Origin: Methylobacter luteus IMV-B-3098
GTDB taxonomy: Bacteria; Pseudomonadota; Gammaproteobacteria; Methylococcales; Methylomonadaceae
DNA: 64,000 nucleotides
Direction: 5' to 3'
NCBI RefSeq assembly: GCF_000427625.1
Contig: NZ_KE386569.1
Span: 3,983,212 to 4,047,211, forward strand
Both the position numbers and the translations under genes were made by a program. Within the stretch, counting starts at the first letter, position 1; the number at the start of each line of letters is the position of its first letter. Below, in pieces: positions 9,614 to 17,044 of the stretch. A model generated the notes under the pieces. It saw only the letters and a program-made list of their open reading frames with translations. It was not told the DNA's origin and did no database searches.

Positions 9614-9687
9614 GTAGGCTGGGTTGACAAACCCAGCATTCGAGACCACCCATGCCGGGTTTCCGCTAAAGCTCCAACCCAGCCTAC
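9614..9687. repeat. REP/MITE-like inverted repeat
   Basis: A 74-bp element bounded by perfect 13-bp inverted ends (GTAGGCTGGGTTG and its complement), with smaller nested hairpins (GGGTT-GACA-AACCC and CCCATGCCGGG). The ends resemble the GTAGGSTGG... class of dispersed palindromes; another copy of this class seems to lie at 62907-63021. The rest of the 460-bp gap between the oxidase operon and the methyltransferase gene is AT-rich near 9380-9480, where the oxidase promoter should lie; I cannot assign -35/-10 boxes with confidence. Confidence 0.7.
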
Positions 9688-9748
9688 GCGAGCTCGCTGA
9701 GTTTGTGATCAAGGGACAGGCATGTTGCCCCGTCCGGGATGTTTGGCG

Positions 9749-9773
9749 CGGGTCAAATACGCCGCTTGACCCG
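9749..9773 (-). terminator. Possible hairpin terminator after the methyltransferase gene
   Basis: Perfect 8-bp stem (CGGGTCAA / TTGACCCG) with a 9-nt loop, about 12 nt after the stop codon of the methyltransferase gene. No U-rich tract follows on the minus strand, so it is at best a weak or factor-dependent terminator, or an mRNA 3' end stabiliser. Confidence 0.4.
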
Positions 9774-9784
9774 AACACCGCTGG

Positions 9785-10579
9785 TTAGATTTTTTCTGCC
9801 GCGACTTCAATCATTACCATAGCCACATGAGCTTTACCATCTGCTTCCAGCGGCACTTTTTCCAGATATTTTGAGCAAACCTCTTCGATAAATGCTTCCC
9901 TCTTTGCTTTTGGAATTCGCTCCGTATAGGGTAGCCATGTCGTTCGAATCCATCCTTCCAGCCCTGGTTTTCCATCATGCGTCATATCTTTAGGAATGAG
10001 TTCAACACGCTTTATGGAAAATCCGGTTTCTTTCAGCAGTATTTGATATTCATCGATGCCAAGAAAAGTATAAGGAAATTCAAACTCAGTAAAGTACTGT
10101 GCCCATTTATCGGAAGCTTTAACGTCGTCAATAACCGAAAGCATACCTTCGGCATCGCCTTTCCCTCCCATGCGCAGGAGAATTTTTCCTCCAATCCTGA
10201 GGCTTTTATATAAGCCCTCAATAACAGGCTTATGATTTTTGACCCAATGCAACACCGCGTTTGAAAAAACCACATCAAAACAATTTTCAAATGATAAGCA
10301 GCTGGCATCCATTACCTGAAACGAAAGATTAGGATGCTTGTATGATGAATATTTTTCCTTTGCCAGATCTATCATCTGCCTTGAGTTGTCAACGCCGACA
10401 ACCGAGCCATCACGGACTAACCGGGCAATTTCCGCCGTCACTTTTCCATCGCCGCAACCTAAATCAAGAATGTCTTCCACTCCCTTTAAATTTAGATTGG
10501 CAATAAGTTCTCTTGCCCATTTTTGTTGAGCTTGTGAGTTTCTCTCATAATCCTTGGCATTCCAACTGTATGTATTCAT
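9785..10579 (-). CDS. SAM-dependent class I methyltransferase (trans-aconitate methyltransferase-like)
   Basis: About 264 residues from MNTYSWNAKDYE. The SAM-binding loop DILDLGCGDGKVT, acidic residue in VVGVDNS, and DVVFSNAVLHWV motif IV place it in the class I methyltransferase fold, closest in feel to Tam/UbiE-like enzymes; the substrate cannot be read. The start at 10579 is chosen for the AAGGAAAAGGAAA leader; an upstream in-frame extension would overlap a poorer start. The gene is distinctly AT-rich against both neighbours, a sign of separate acquisition. It lies 75 nt downstream of the eCIS ATPase on the same strand and may be co-transcribed, but nothing shows it is part of the particle. 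Confidence 0.8.
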   Translation of the reverse strand: MNTYSWNAKDYERNSQAQQKWARELIANLNLKGVEDILDLGCGDGKVTAEIARLVRDGSVVGVDNSRQMIDLAKEKYSSYKHPNLSFQVMDASCLSFENCFDVVFSNAVLHWVKNHKPVIEGLYKSLRIGGKILLRMGGKGDAEGMLSVIDDVKASDKWAQYFTEFEFPYTFLGIDEYQILLKETGFSIKRVELIPKDMTHDGKPGLEGWIRTTWLPYTERIPKAKREAFIEEVCSKYLEKVPLEADGKAHVAMVMIEVAAEKI

Positions 10580-10654
10580 ATTTTCCTTTTCCTTATTTGT
10601 CAGGACGACTTTACGCTTTTTGAATATTGGCGACAGTACCCTCATCGACGCCTG

Positions 10655-11992
10655 CTATACGATTTTTCCTTCTTTGATAAACTCTCGCTGGATGGCGAAT
10701 TCCAATTGTTTTAAATCCAGCAAGTTTGATTCAGATGCCAATAGCTCGACAGAACAATAATGAACGACATTCAATATGCCGGCGCCGGTCAGTTCATAAC
10801 GGGCCGCAACATGTTGCCAGTCAATATCCTGGGCAATCCTGATCTGGGGCGGAAAGGTTCCGGACCAGATTTTGCAACGCTCTTCAGGGCGGGGCATCGG
10901 GAAATGAATGATGGTCTGGAAGCGCCGGACAAACGCATCGTCTATATTGGCGCGTTGATTCGACGCTAAGATAACCAGGCCGTTGTAGCTTTCGATTCGC
11001 TGTAACAGGTAGGCGACTTCCTGATTGGCGTATTTGTCGTGGGCATCGCGGATGTCGGTCCGTTTTCCGAATAGCGCATCGGCCTCGTCGAAAAACAGGA
11101 TCCAGTTTTTGTTTTCCGCTTTATCGAACAGCCGTGACAGGTTTTTCTCCGTCTCGCCGATGTATTTGGACACCACGCGCGACAGGTCGATACGGAACAC
11201 GTCTTTACCGGTTTGCTTGCCGAGCAGCGTTGCAGTCAAGGTTTTGCCGGTACCCGGCGGCCCGTAAAACAGTGCACGGTAGCCGGGTTTGATTTTTTTC
11301 TTCATGCCCCAGTCATGCAGCAGCGTATCGTTGTGTTTGATCCAGTTTTCGATCTCATGGATTTGCCGCAAGGTATTGGGATGCAGCACCAGATCGTCCC
11401 AGTCCATATCGGTATGGATATATTCCGCCGGGAAATCCAGGCTGAAGCGCGGTTTGCTGACGGTGCCGATGGTGAGCTGTTCAATGATTTCAGGATCGAT
11501 GACCAAGCGGCCGCTCATCATGGGTTCTCCTTCGCGCACCGGCTCCATCCAGAGAATGCGTTGTTGCGCAAACCAGTGTTCGCAGCTCAGAATGCGCTGA
11601 ATTTCGAGGCGTTTTTCCAGATCGTTGCCGGCCAGGATAAACTGCGCGGTTTCACCGGTGGGCAGGATGCCGCGATGGTTGCTGCCTTTGACGCCGCCGA
11701 ATTCAGGAAAATCGCCGCCTTCGGGTAGGTGTTCGGCGATGATTTGGTTGAAGAAATCGGGCTGAAGGTGTGGAGCAGTCGTCAGCATCAGCATAGCAAA
11801 TTCCTCAAAACTGAGTTCATTCCGCTCCATAAAAGTCACCAGCCAGGAATTCCCGTTGTAGAAACTCACCGGATTTATTTCGAAACCTTCCGATTGTCCG
11901 AAGCGTACTTTCAAGCAGGCATTGACGACAGTTTTCAGCCAAATCAAAGCGATTTCAAGATTAGCTGCATTGAACTGCATTATATTTTCCAT
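10655..11992 (-). CDS. eCIS AAA+ ATPase (Afp15/Pvc15-like)
   Basis: 445 residues. An N-terminal domain of about 200 residues resembles those of contractile-injection-system ATPases (MLTTAPHLQPDFFNQ, then WMEPVREGEPMMSGRLVI). It is followed by an AAA+ core: Walker A GPPGTGKT near 244, Walker B ILFFDEADALFGKRTD near 297, sensor 1 LASNQ and arginine-finger FVRRF. In Afp/PVC systems this ATPase is the last core gene and is needed for assembly or cargo loading, working in the cytoplasm before particle release. Here too it ends the eCIS block. Start: the first ATG (MENIMQF) is used; the second, 12 nt on, has GGA at suitable spacing. A 177-nt AT-rich gap separates it from the DUF4157 gene, so it may have its own promoter. 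Confidence 0.9.
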   Translation of the reverse strand: MENIMQFNAANLEIALIWLKTVVNACLKVRFGQSEGFEINPVSFYNGNSWLVTFMERNELSFEEFAMLMLTTAPHLQPDFFNQIIAEHLPEGGDFPEFGGVKGSNHRGILPTGETAQFILAGNDLEKRLEIQRILSCEHWFAQQRILWMEPVREGEPMMSGRLVIDPEIIEQLTIGTVSKPRFSLDFPAEYIHTDMDWDDLVLHPNTLRQIHEIENWIKHNDTLLHDWGMKKKIKPGYRALFYGPPGTGKTLTATLLGKQTGKDVFRIDLSRVVSKYIGETEKNLSRLFDKAENKNWILFFDEADALFGKRTDIRDAHDKYANQEVAYLLQRIESYNGLVILASNQRANIDDAFVRRFQTIIHFPMPRPEERCKIWSGTFPPQIRIAQDIDWQHVAARYELTGAGILNVVHYCSVELLASESNLLDLKQLEFAIQREFIKEGKIV

Positions 11993-12169
11993 GATTCACT
12001 TATCGGTTTTTACTTGGAGTGTTGAATAGTATTCGGATACAGCGTTTTGTAATGTTGATGACAGAGAGATTCATTAGGCAAATTTTGACTGACTTTTAAT
12101 TGAACAAAATGTAACGATGCGCAAATACTGTATCGACGGCAATAGGATAGCTATGAAGTTGATAAGCAG

Positions 12170-15100
12170 TCACTCGCCAGGACCACGGAAATTGATTCCG
12201 ACCATTTCGGTAAAATTTTCCCCCCGGCTGCCCAGCTTCAGGTTAAGTCTTCTTGACATCAGCTTATAAGTGCTCAACTGGCTGTTCCAGTTTTCCCGGG
12301 TTGCTTGCGTGGCATCGTTCCCCTGTTTATTAGTCCAGTGATCGGCAATAGGCGGATCGTGGTCAGGGGAGGCTACTGATACAGGAACAGTCGCTTTACC
12401 GTTAAAAGTCTGGGTATAACCTTGCGCCGCTTCTTCCGTAGCCGACCCTTCGCTTAAGAATTTTGTGGAGTCGAGAGGATGCAGCAATGCGGGTAGTTTG
12501 CTGCTTACAATAGCGCCGCGGCTACTGCTCGTATCCGAATAAAAATTGGGCCGGATTAGCCTTGAACCACGATATTGCTGTTTCAGCACAAATGTTGCGC
12601 CACCGCCTTTCGGCATCACGAAACCGGAAGTATGTACAAAGGTACTGCGCTCCCATTCAGTTCCTTCTCCACTATAAGCAAACGAACCGGCTCCGCCATC
12701 CGGCTTCGAGGTTGTGAAGCTGACGGCTTGCATTTCTCCATCGCTTCTTCTTCGAAGGACGGAGCGCGGATTGCTGACCCGCTCGAAAGAGCTGGTTTTT
12801 AAATTCTTGATCCAGGAACCGACAGCAACCAGGACGGGTGAAGCGCCGGCCGCCGGGCCGCTGCTGGAAACGCCCAGATTTTGATCGATGACAGGATTGA
12901 TAACCATCTTCACCCACCATTCCCCGCCTTTTTCATAAGGCATGAGTTGTTGCAAACCGTAGCGGGTTTTAATGATGGTCAGAGCGGTCATTAATATAGG
13001 CTGAGTAATGCCGCCTGTCAGTTTTCGGGCCGCAGTTACCGCCGCTCTTGCCGCCAGTTTTAAACGCTCATTAGGATCCTGCGGCACACCAGCTTGTAAA
13101 ACGGCAGTTCCGGCTTTCTTCAACATAGCCCCCAGCCACGCCACAATCTTATCCAGCCCCTTATCAATCGGCGCCCGAATCTTCCTGACGATGCCGACGA
13201 TTTTCTCAGGGATGCTGCCCAGGCCGGCAAATTTCGCCAGGAACGCGATGACCACGGTCAGGGTTCTGGCCATCGTCGTTTCCACCTTCTTTGCAGCGCC
13301 CGCGACCTGGCCCGCGGCGATGGCGGAGATGGAGTCGATGAAGGCCGCGGCTGCTGCGCCGATCTGTTTGATTTTTTGAATAAAGAAGGTGATGGTGTTC
13401 CAGATGGCCAGTACGGCCTGCACGAACGCGCCAGCCGGATTGAGCATCATCACCAGCTTGCCGATAGCCGCCTTGACGATTTCGGTGGTGATCATCTGCG
13501 TGACTTGCGCGATCAACTGGCCTTTCAGTTCATTCAGTTCGGCTTTGATCTGATCCCACGCGGCTGCCGGCCCATCTTTAACCAGCGTGACCAGAATGCC
13601 GGCGGTTTTTTCCAGGCCGGCCAGGATCGGGTCGGGAATGATCTTGACCAGTTTGCCGCGGATGGCTTGCCAGGTCAGGCCCAGAACCGACAGGACCAGT
13701 TTGACGATTTCCGTCAGTTCGAACGATTTAGGGATATAAACGCCCGCTTCGCCCAACGGCCCGGTAATCCATTTGATCAGGGCGGTCTTTAGATGCACGC
13801 CGATACGCGCCATAAAGAGACCGAAGCCCATTTTGCCCGCTTTAACCAGATTGCCGACAAAGCCGATCGGGTTTCTGATTATTTGCTGGAAACTGGCCTT
13901 GGCTTTGGCGACATAAGGCATGACGCCGGGCGCGACGACCGAGAATATGATTTCGAGCAAGCTGAGCGTGGTGCCGAAAGCCCACGAGGTAAACTTCACG
14001 ACGAAGTTGCCGAAAACCTTAAAAATCTTGATAAACAGGTTGGGCAGGATGATGAAGTCCATCACTTCCAGTGATTTCAGCATCGTGATGAAGTCCTGCG
14101 GGAATTGCACAACCATGGCGAACAGTTCCTGCAGGGCGGTATTGAACCACTGCCAGGCCTTTTGCACGGCGTTGCCTTTTTTGATGTTTTCCCAGATTTC
14201 TTCCTGTCCGATCAGTTTCATGAATCCGCCGATCAGGGTATCGGCATTTCTCGGCACCGGTTCATTGGTGATCGGATTTTTGCCCAGTATGGCGCATAAC
14301 AGGTCGAAGCCCGGCTTGCCCTGCGCCAGGGCCGCCAGCGGCATCAGCACCGCATCACGGATAAACTGCAGGATGGCCTGAAAAATGCTGCCTATGAAGT
14401 CGATAATTTCATTGACGGGCGTGGTAAAGATGTCAACCGCTCTTTCCCAGGTGCGCACGGGGTGCAGAACAACATCCCAGAAATCGATGTCGTCCATAAA
14501 TTGCGCAACCGCGGACTTGACGGTTCCCAGCAGATTGGCGAACCGTTTCAGTTGTCCTTCCACCCAACTGCCTGCTTTTTCAAAGACGCTGTATTTTTCG
14601 AGTGCGTCCGTGATGATTTTACCGCCCGGCAAAAACTCCACGATGGCCCGGAGAATATTGGCCGCGCTGCGGTCAACGCTTTCACCGTTGATCGGATTGA
14701 CGCCGATGACGATAGTGAACATACGGTAACCCGGAATGTTGTAGGCTTTTTCGGCGAGCCAGTCCAGAACGTCCTGCCAGGATGGAATATCGATGCCGAG
14801 AAAGCGCTGTACAGGCGGCGGCGTGGCCGTGGTATTGATTTGCGGGCTGCGCTGTACGGCATGTCCCTGCTGGATGGTATGCGTCAGTTCGTGAGCGAGC
14901 AGTTGCTTGCCTTCGCTGGTGCCCGGCTGGTATTGATCCTGGGAGAAGAAAACGTGGTTCTGGTAAGTGAACGCTCTGGCGCTCAGTTGATTGCTCAGGC
15001 TGGCGGATTCGGGATCGCTGTGGACGCGCACGTTGCTGAAATCGGCATTGAATCTTGGCTCCATGTAGCCGCGCACGTCGCTGGAAAGCGGCTGCCCGCC

Positions 15101-15586
15101 GGAGGTTTTGTTCTGAATCGCCGATTGTATGCCTGAACTTGCAGCCGGGGCGCCGCTGACTTTTCGTTGCAGTTTTGCTTCGGCAGCGGGCGCCTTTTGT
15201 ATTTTTTCGTCCTCTTTTTTCTGAAGTTTCTCTTCGGGCATGACAGCCTTCTGAATTTTTTCCTCCGGCATGGCCGCTTTTTGTATTTTTTCTTCTTCCT
15301 TTTTCTGCAGTTTCTCTTCCGGTTGCCGCTGGAGTTTCTCCTCTTTTCCCGGTGCCGGGACAGGGGCCGGCATGCGCATGACTTTATCGGCCATTTTGTC
15401 GGCTTCCTGCTCGAACTTGTCGCCGGGTTTGTTGACAGTCATTTTCGTTTGCACGGAGGCGGCGAAAGACGGGTTGGCCGGCGCGAAGAAATCACCGCCG
15501 CCCGCCTTGGCAAAAAAAGGCCGGTTCGCCGTTTGGGTCGTCGTCCTGGAGGCAGTGCCGGATGATTTTTCTGAGCTCGCTTTCAT
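12170..15586 (-). CDS. eCIS-core DUF4157 protein, probable cargo/effector with C-terminal HNH-like tail
   Basis: 1138 residues, no signal peptide. Layout: disordered start (1-75); a Lys/Glu/Gln repeat zone (about 80-132); the eCIS-core (DUF4157) domain at about 155-240 with LSSDVRGYMEPRFNADFSNVRVH, ARAFTYQNHVFF and the metalloprotease-like HELTHTIQQG; a long region of amphipathic and hydrophobic helices (about 260-870) containing an internal duplication (GVNPINGESVDRSAANIL near 290-310; GKNPITNEPVPRNADTL near 430-445); then a beta-rich part and a C-terminal tail with DHDPPIADHW and RENWN. DUF4157 proteins are strongly linked to eCIS loci and several carry toxins. The tail resembles HNH-type nucleases, but this is a guess from a few residues. 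It lies between the tape-measure and ATPase genes, the usual cargo position. Confidence 0.85.
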   Translation of the reverse strand: MKASSEKSSGTASRTTTQTANRPFFAKAGGGDFFAPANPSFAASVQTKMTVNKPGDKFEQEADKMADKVMRMPAPVPAPGKEEKLQRQPEEKLQKKEEEKIQKAAMPEEKIQKAVMPEEKLQKKEDEKIQKAPAAEAKLQRKVSGAPAASSGIQSAIQNKTSGGQPLSSDVRGYMEPRFNADFSNVRVHSDPESASLSNQLSARAFTYQNHVFFSQDQYQPGTSEGKQLLAHELTHTIQQGHAVQRSPQINTTATPPPVQRFLGIDIPSWQDVLDWLAEKAYNIPGYRMFTIVIGVNPINGESVDRSAANILRAIVEFLPGGKIITDALEKYSVFEKAGSWVEGQLKRFANLLGTVKSAVAQFMDDIDFWDVVLHPVRTWERAVDIFTTPVNEIIDFIGSIFQAILQFIRDAVLMPLAALAQGKPGFDLLCAILGKNPITNEPVPRNADTLIGGFMKLIGQEEIWENIKKGNAVQKAWQWFNTALQELFAMVVQFPQDFITMLKSLEVMDFIILPNLFIKIFKVFGNFVVKFTSWAFGTTLSLLEIIFSVVAPGVMPYVAKAKASFQQIIRNPIGFVGNLVKAGKMGFGLFMARIGVHLKTALIKWITGPLGEAGVYIPKSFELTEIVKLVLSVLGLTWQAIRGKLVKIIPDPILAGLEKTAGILVTLVKDGPAAAWDQIKAELNELKGQLIAQVTQMITTEIVKAAIGKLVMMLNPAGAFVQAVLAIWNTITFFIQKIKQIGAAAAAFIDSISAIAAGQVAGAAKKVETTMARTLTVVIAFLAKFAGLGSIPEKIVGIVRKIRAPIDKGLDKIVAWLGAMLKKAGTAVLQAGVPQDPNERLKLAARAAVTAARKLTGGITQPILMTALTIIKTRYGLQQLMPYEKGGEWWVKMVINPVIDQNLGVSSSGPAAGASPVLVAVGSWIKNLKTSSFERVSNPRSVLRRRSDGEMQAVSFTTSKPDGGAGSFAYSGEGTEWERSTFVHTSGFVMPKGGGATFVLKQQYRGSRLIRPNFYSDTSSSRGAIVSSKLPALLHPLDSTKFLSEGSATEEAAQGYTQTFNGKATVPVSVASPDHDPPIADHWTNKQGNDATQATRENWNSQLSTYKLMSRRLNLKLGSRGENFTEMVGINFRGPGE
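15190..15345 (-). repeat. Tandem EEK(I/L)Q-type peptide repeats in the DUF4157 protein
   Basis: The DNA is a run of imperfect tandem units encoding variants of EEKLQKKEEEKIQKA and MPEEKIQKAVMP, six or more units in about 50 residues. The sequence is highly charged and predicted helical or disordered, and separates the N-terminal segment from the eCIS-core domain. Such a linker could serve as a loading signal or spacer; that is inference. Copy number may vary between strains. Confidence 0.75.
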
Positions 15587-15610
15587 CTTCTTCTACTCAT
15601 TGTCATGAGG

Positions 15611-17044
15611 TCAATAGCGCCACTCCACCCAAAGCATCCGTTGCATCCAGGGCAGTTTTATCATGCTGATGCCCCAGGGCAGTTGGTCCATCAGAATATC
15701 GTAGGCTTTGCTTTCCACCTGCAAGCGCCAGTCGCCGTCGTCGCGCAAAGTGATTTTTCCGGCGCGCAGCAGAAACGTGCCGCGCAGGCCATCGATACCG
15801 GTATTTTTCAGGACGTCCCAGTGACGGATTACGGCCTCGAGCAGGGCGGTTGCTTCTTCCATCTCCGAGTCGGACAGATCCATATCGGCTTCGACGGGTG
15901 ACGTTAAAGGGATATTGCAGAGGATTTTCGGCAAAACCAGTTCATACTCCGGCGCGATGCGTTGCCCGGTCGCCAGAAAATGCAGCAGGCACAGCGCGCG
16001 TTCGGGCTGAATAATGACGTCTTCTTCAGAGGCGATGCCCAGGGCCTGGAAAAACCGGGGCAAGAACGGGTGCAATAAAACGAGCCCGGCATTTTCGATA
16101 TAAATGCCTTCGGAAGCTTCAGGGTGTTGGCTTGACCGGGCATCTTCGGAAATTATGCCGTCAGTGCTGCCGATAGTGCTGTCTGCCGTGATTCCGGGAG
16201 CCGGAAAATGCTGATCTGGCGGCTGTTTTCCGGCATCGCTTGTAACGCCCGGCCAGCGGCGTTCCAGCAGGGTTGCCAGACGGCTGCGCTGTGCCGTCGT
16301 AACCGGAAGCTGGTGCCAGGCGGTGCGGACAATCTGGGCATCGGTGTAATGCCCGGCGGTTGCAATCTGTGCAAATGCCGCTTCCCACAGTTGTGCAGTC
16401 AAAGGTTTGATGGCCTCGGCCGGCAAGTCGAAACTTTCCAACTGTTGAAAAATGCCGGCCATGATTTTTTCGAGGTCAGGTGCAATTCGCTTCAGCAAAG
16501 TTGTCAAAAATGCTTTGGAAAATTGCCGGACCAGACGCTGTCTGGCGCTTGGCGATGCCAACGCGGCAAGGATTACGCCGGCATGATGACCTGATGGGGT
16601 TTCTTGCCAGCCCTTGAGTAGCGTTCGTTCCAGATCGCAACCCTCCGGCAGGTGCAAGCCCCAGGGCAGCGTGCCGGTTTTTAAAAAATAAACCCAGGCT
16701 TCATCGATGTGTTGCGGCGTTGATTTTTGCGTGATTCCGCCCGAGGTTGCCTTAGCATAATCCCTTGCAGGCTTTAGCGTTCGCAACGACTTTTCAAGTG
16801 CCTGCTCGACCCGTCTGGGCAAGTCCTGTTCCAGGCGATCGAGCGCGATGTCTCCCACATCGATTTCCAGACGCTCCAGCGACCAGTGTTCCGCGGCCGG
16901 CACGCATCGATCCAATGCGCTTTCAATCGCAGGAAACAGCCAGTTCCGGCACCATGCCGGCAGCCTGTTTTGCAAGGCCAGACCGTCGGTTTCGGTGCCG
17001 TTGATCCGGATGTGCAGATGATGCTGGCGAATGGTATGGGTCAT
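15611..17044 (-). CDS. eCIS tape-measure-type protein (CIS_TMP, Afp14/Pvc14-like)
   Basis: 477 residues. The N-terminus IRQHHLHIRINGTE...LQNRLPAW followed by LERLEIDVGDIALDRLEQDL, and the C-terminal NAGLVLLHPFLPRFFQALG, RALCLLHFLATGQ and LPWGISMIKLPWM blocks, are what I know from the CIS tape-measure family of eCIS loci. The family is thought to set tube length or sit inside the tube. The middle (about 100-330) is variable helical sequence. It starts at a TAATG junction with the preceding gene, so translation is coupled, and ends 24 nt before the DUF4157 gene. Confidence 0.85.
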   Translation of the reverse strand: MTHTIRQHHLHIRINGTETDGLALQNRLPAWCRNWLFPAIESALDRCVPAAEHWSLERLEIDVGDIALDRLEQDLPRRVEQALEKSLRTLKPARDYAKATSGGITQKSTPQHIDEAWVYFLKTGTLPWGLHLPEGCDLERTLLKGWQETPSGHHAGVILAALASPSARQRLVRQFSKAFLTTLLKRIAPDLEKIMAGIFQQLESFDLPAEAIKPLTAQLWEAAFAQIATAGHYTDAQIVRTAWHQLPVTTAQRSRLATLLERRWPGVTSDAGKQPPDQHFPAPGITADSTIGSTDGIISEDARSSQHPEASEGIYIENAGLVLLHPFLPRFFQALGIASEEDVIIQPERALCLLHFLATGQRIAPEYELVLPKILCNIPLTSPVEADMDLSDSEMEEATALLEAVIRHWDVLKNTGIDGLRGTFLLRAGKITLRDDGDWRLQVESKAYDILMDQLPWGISMIKLPWMQRMLWVEWRY

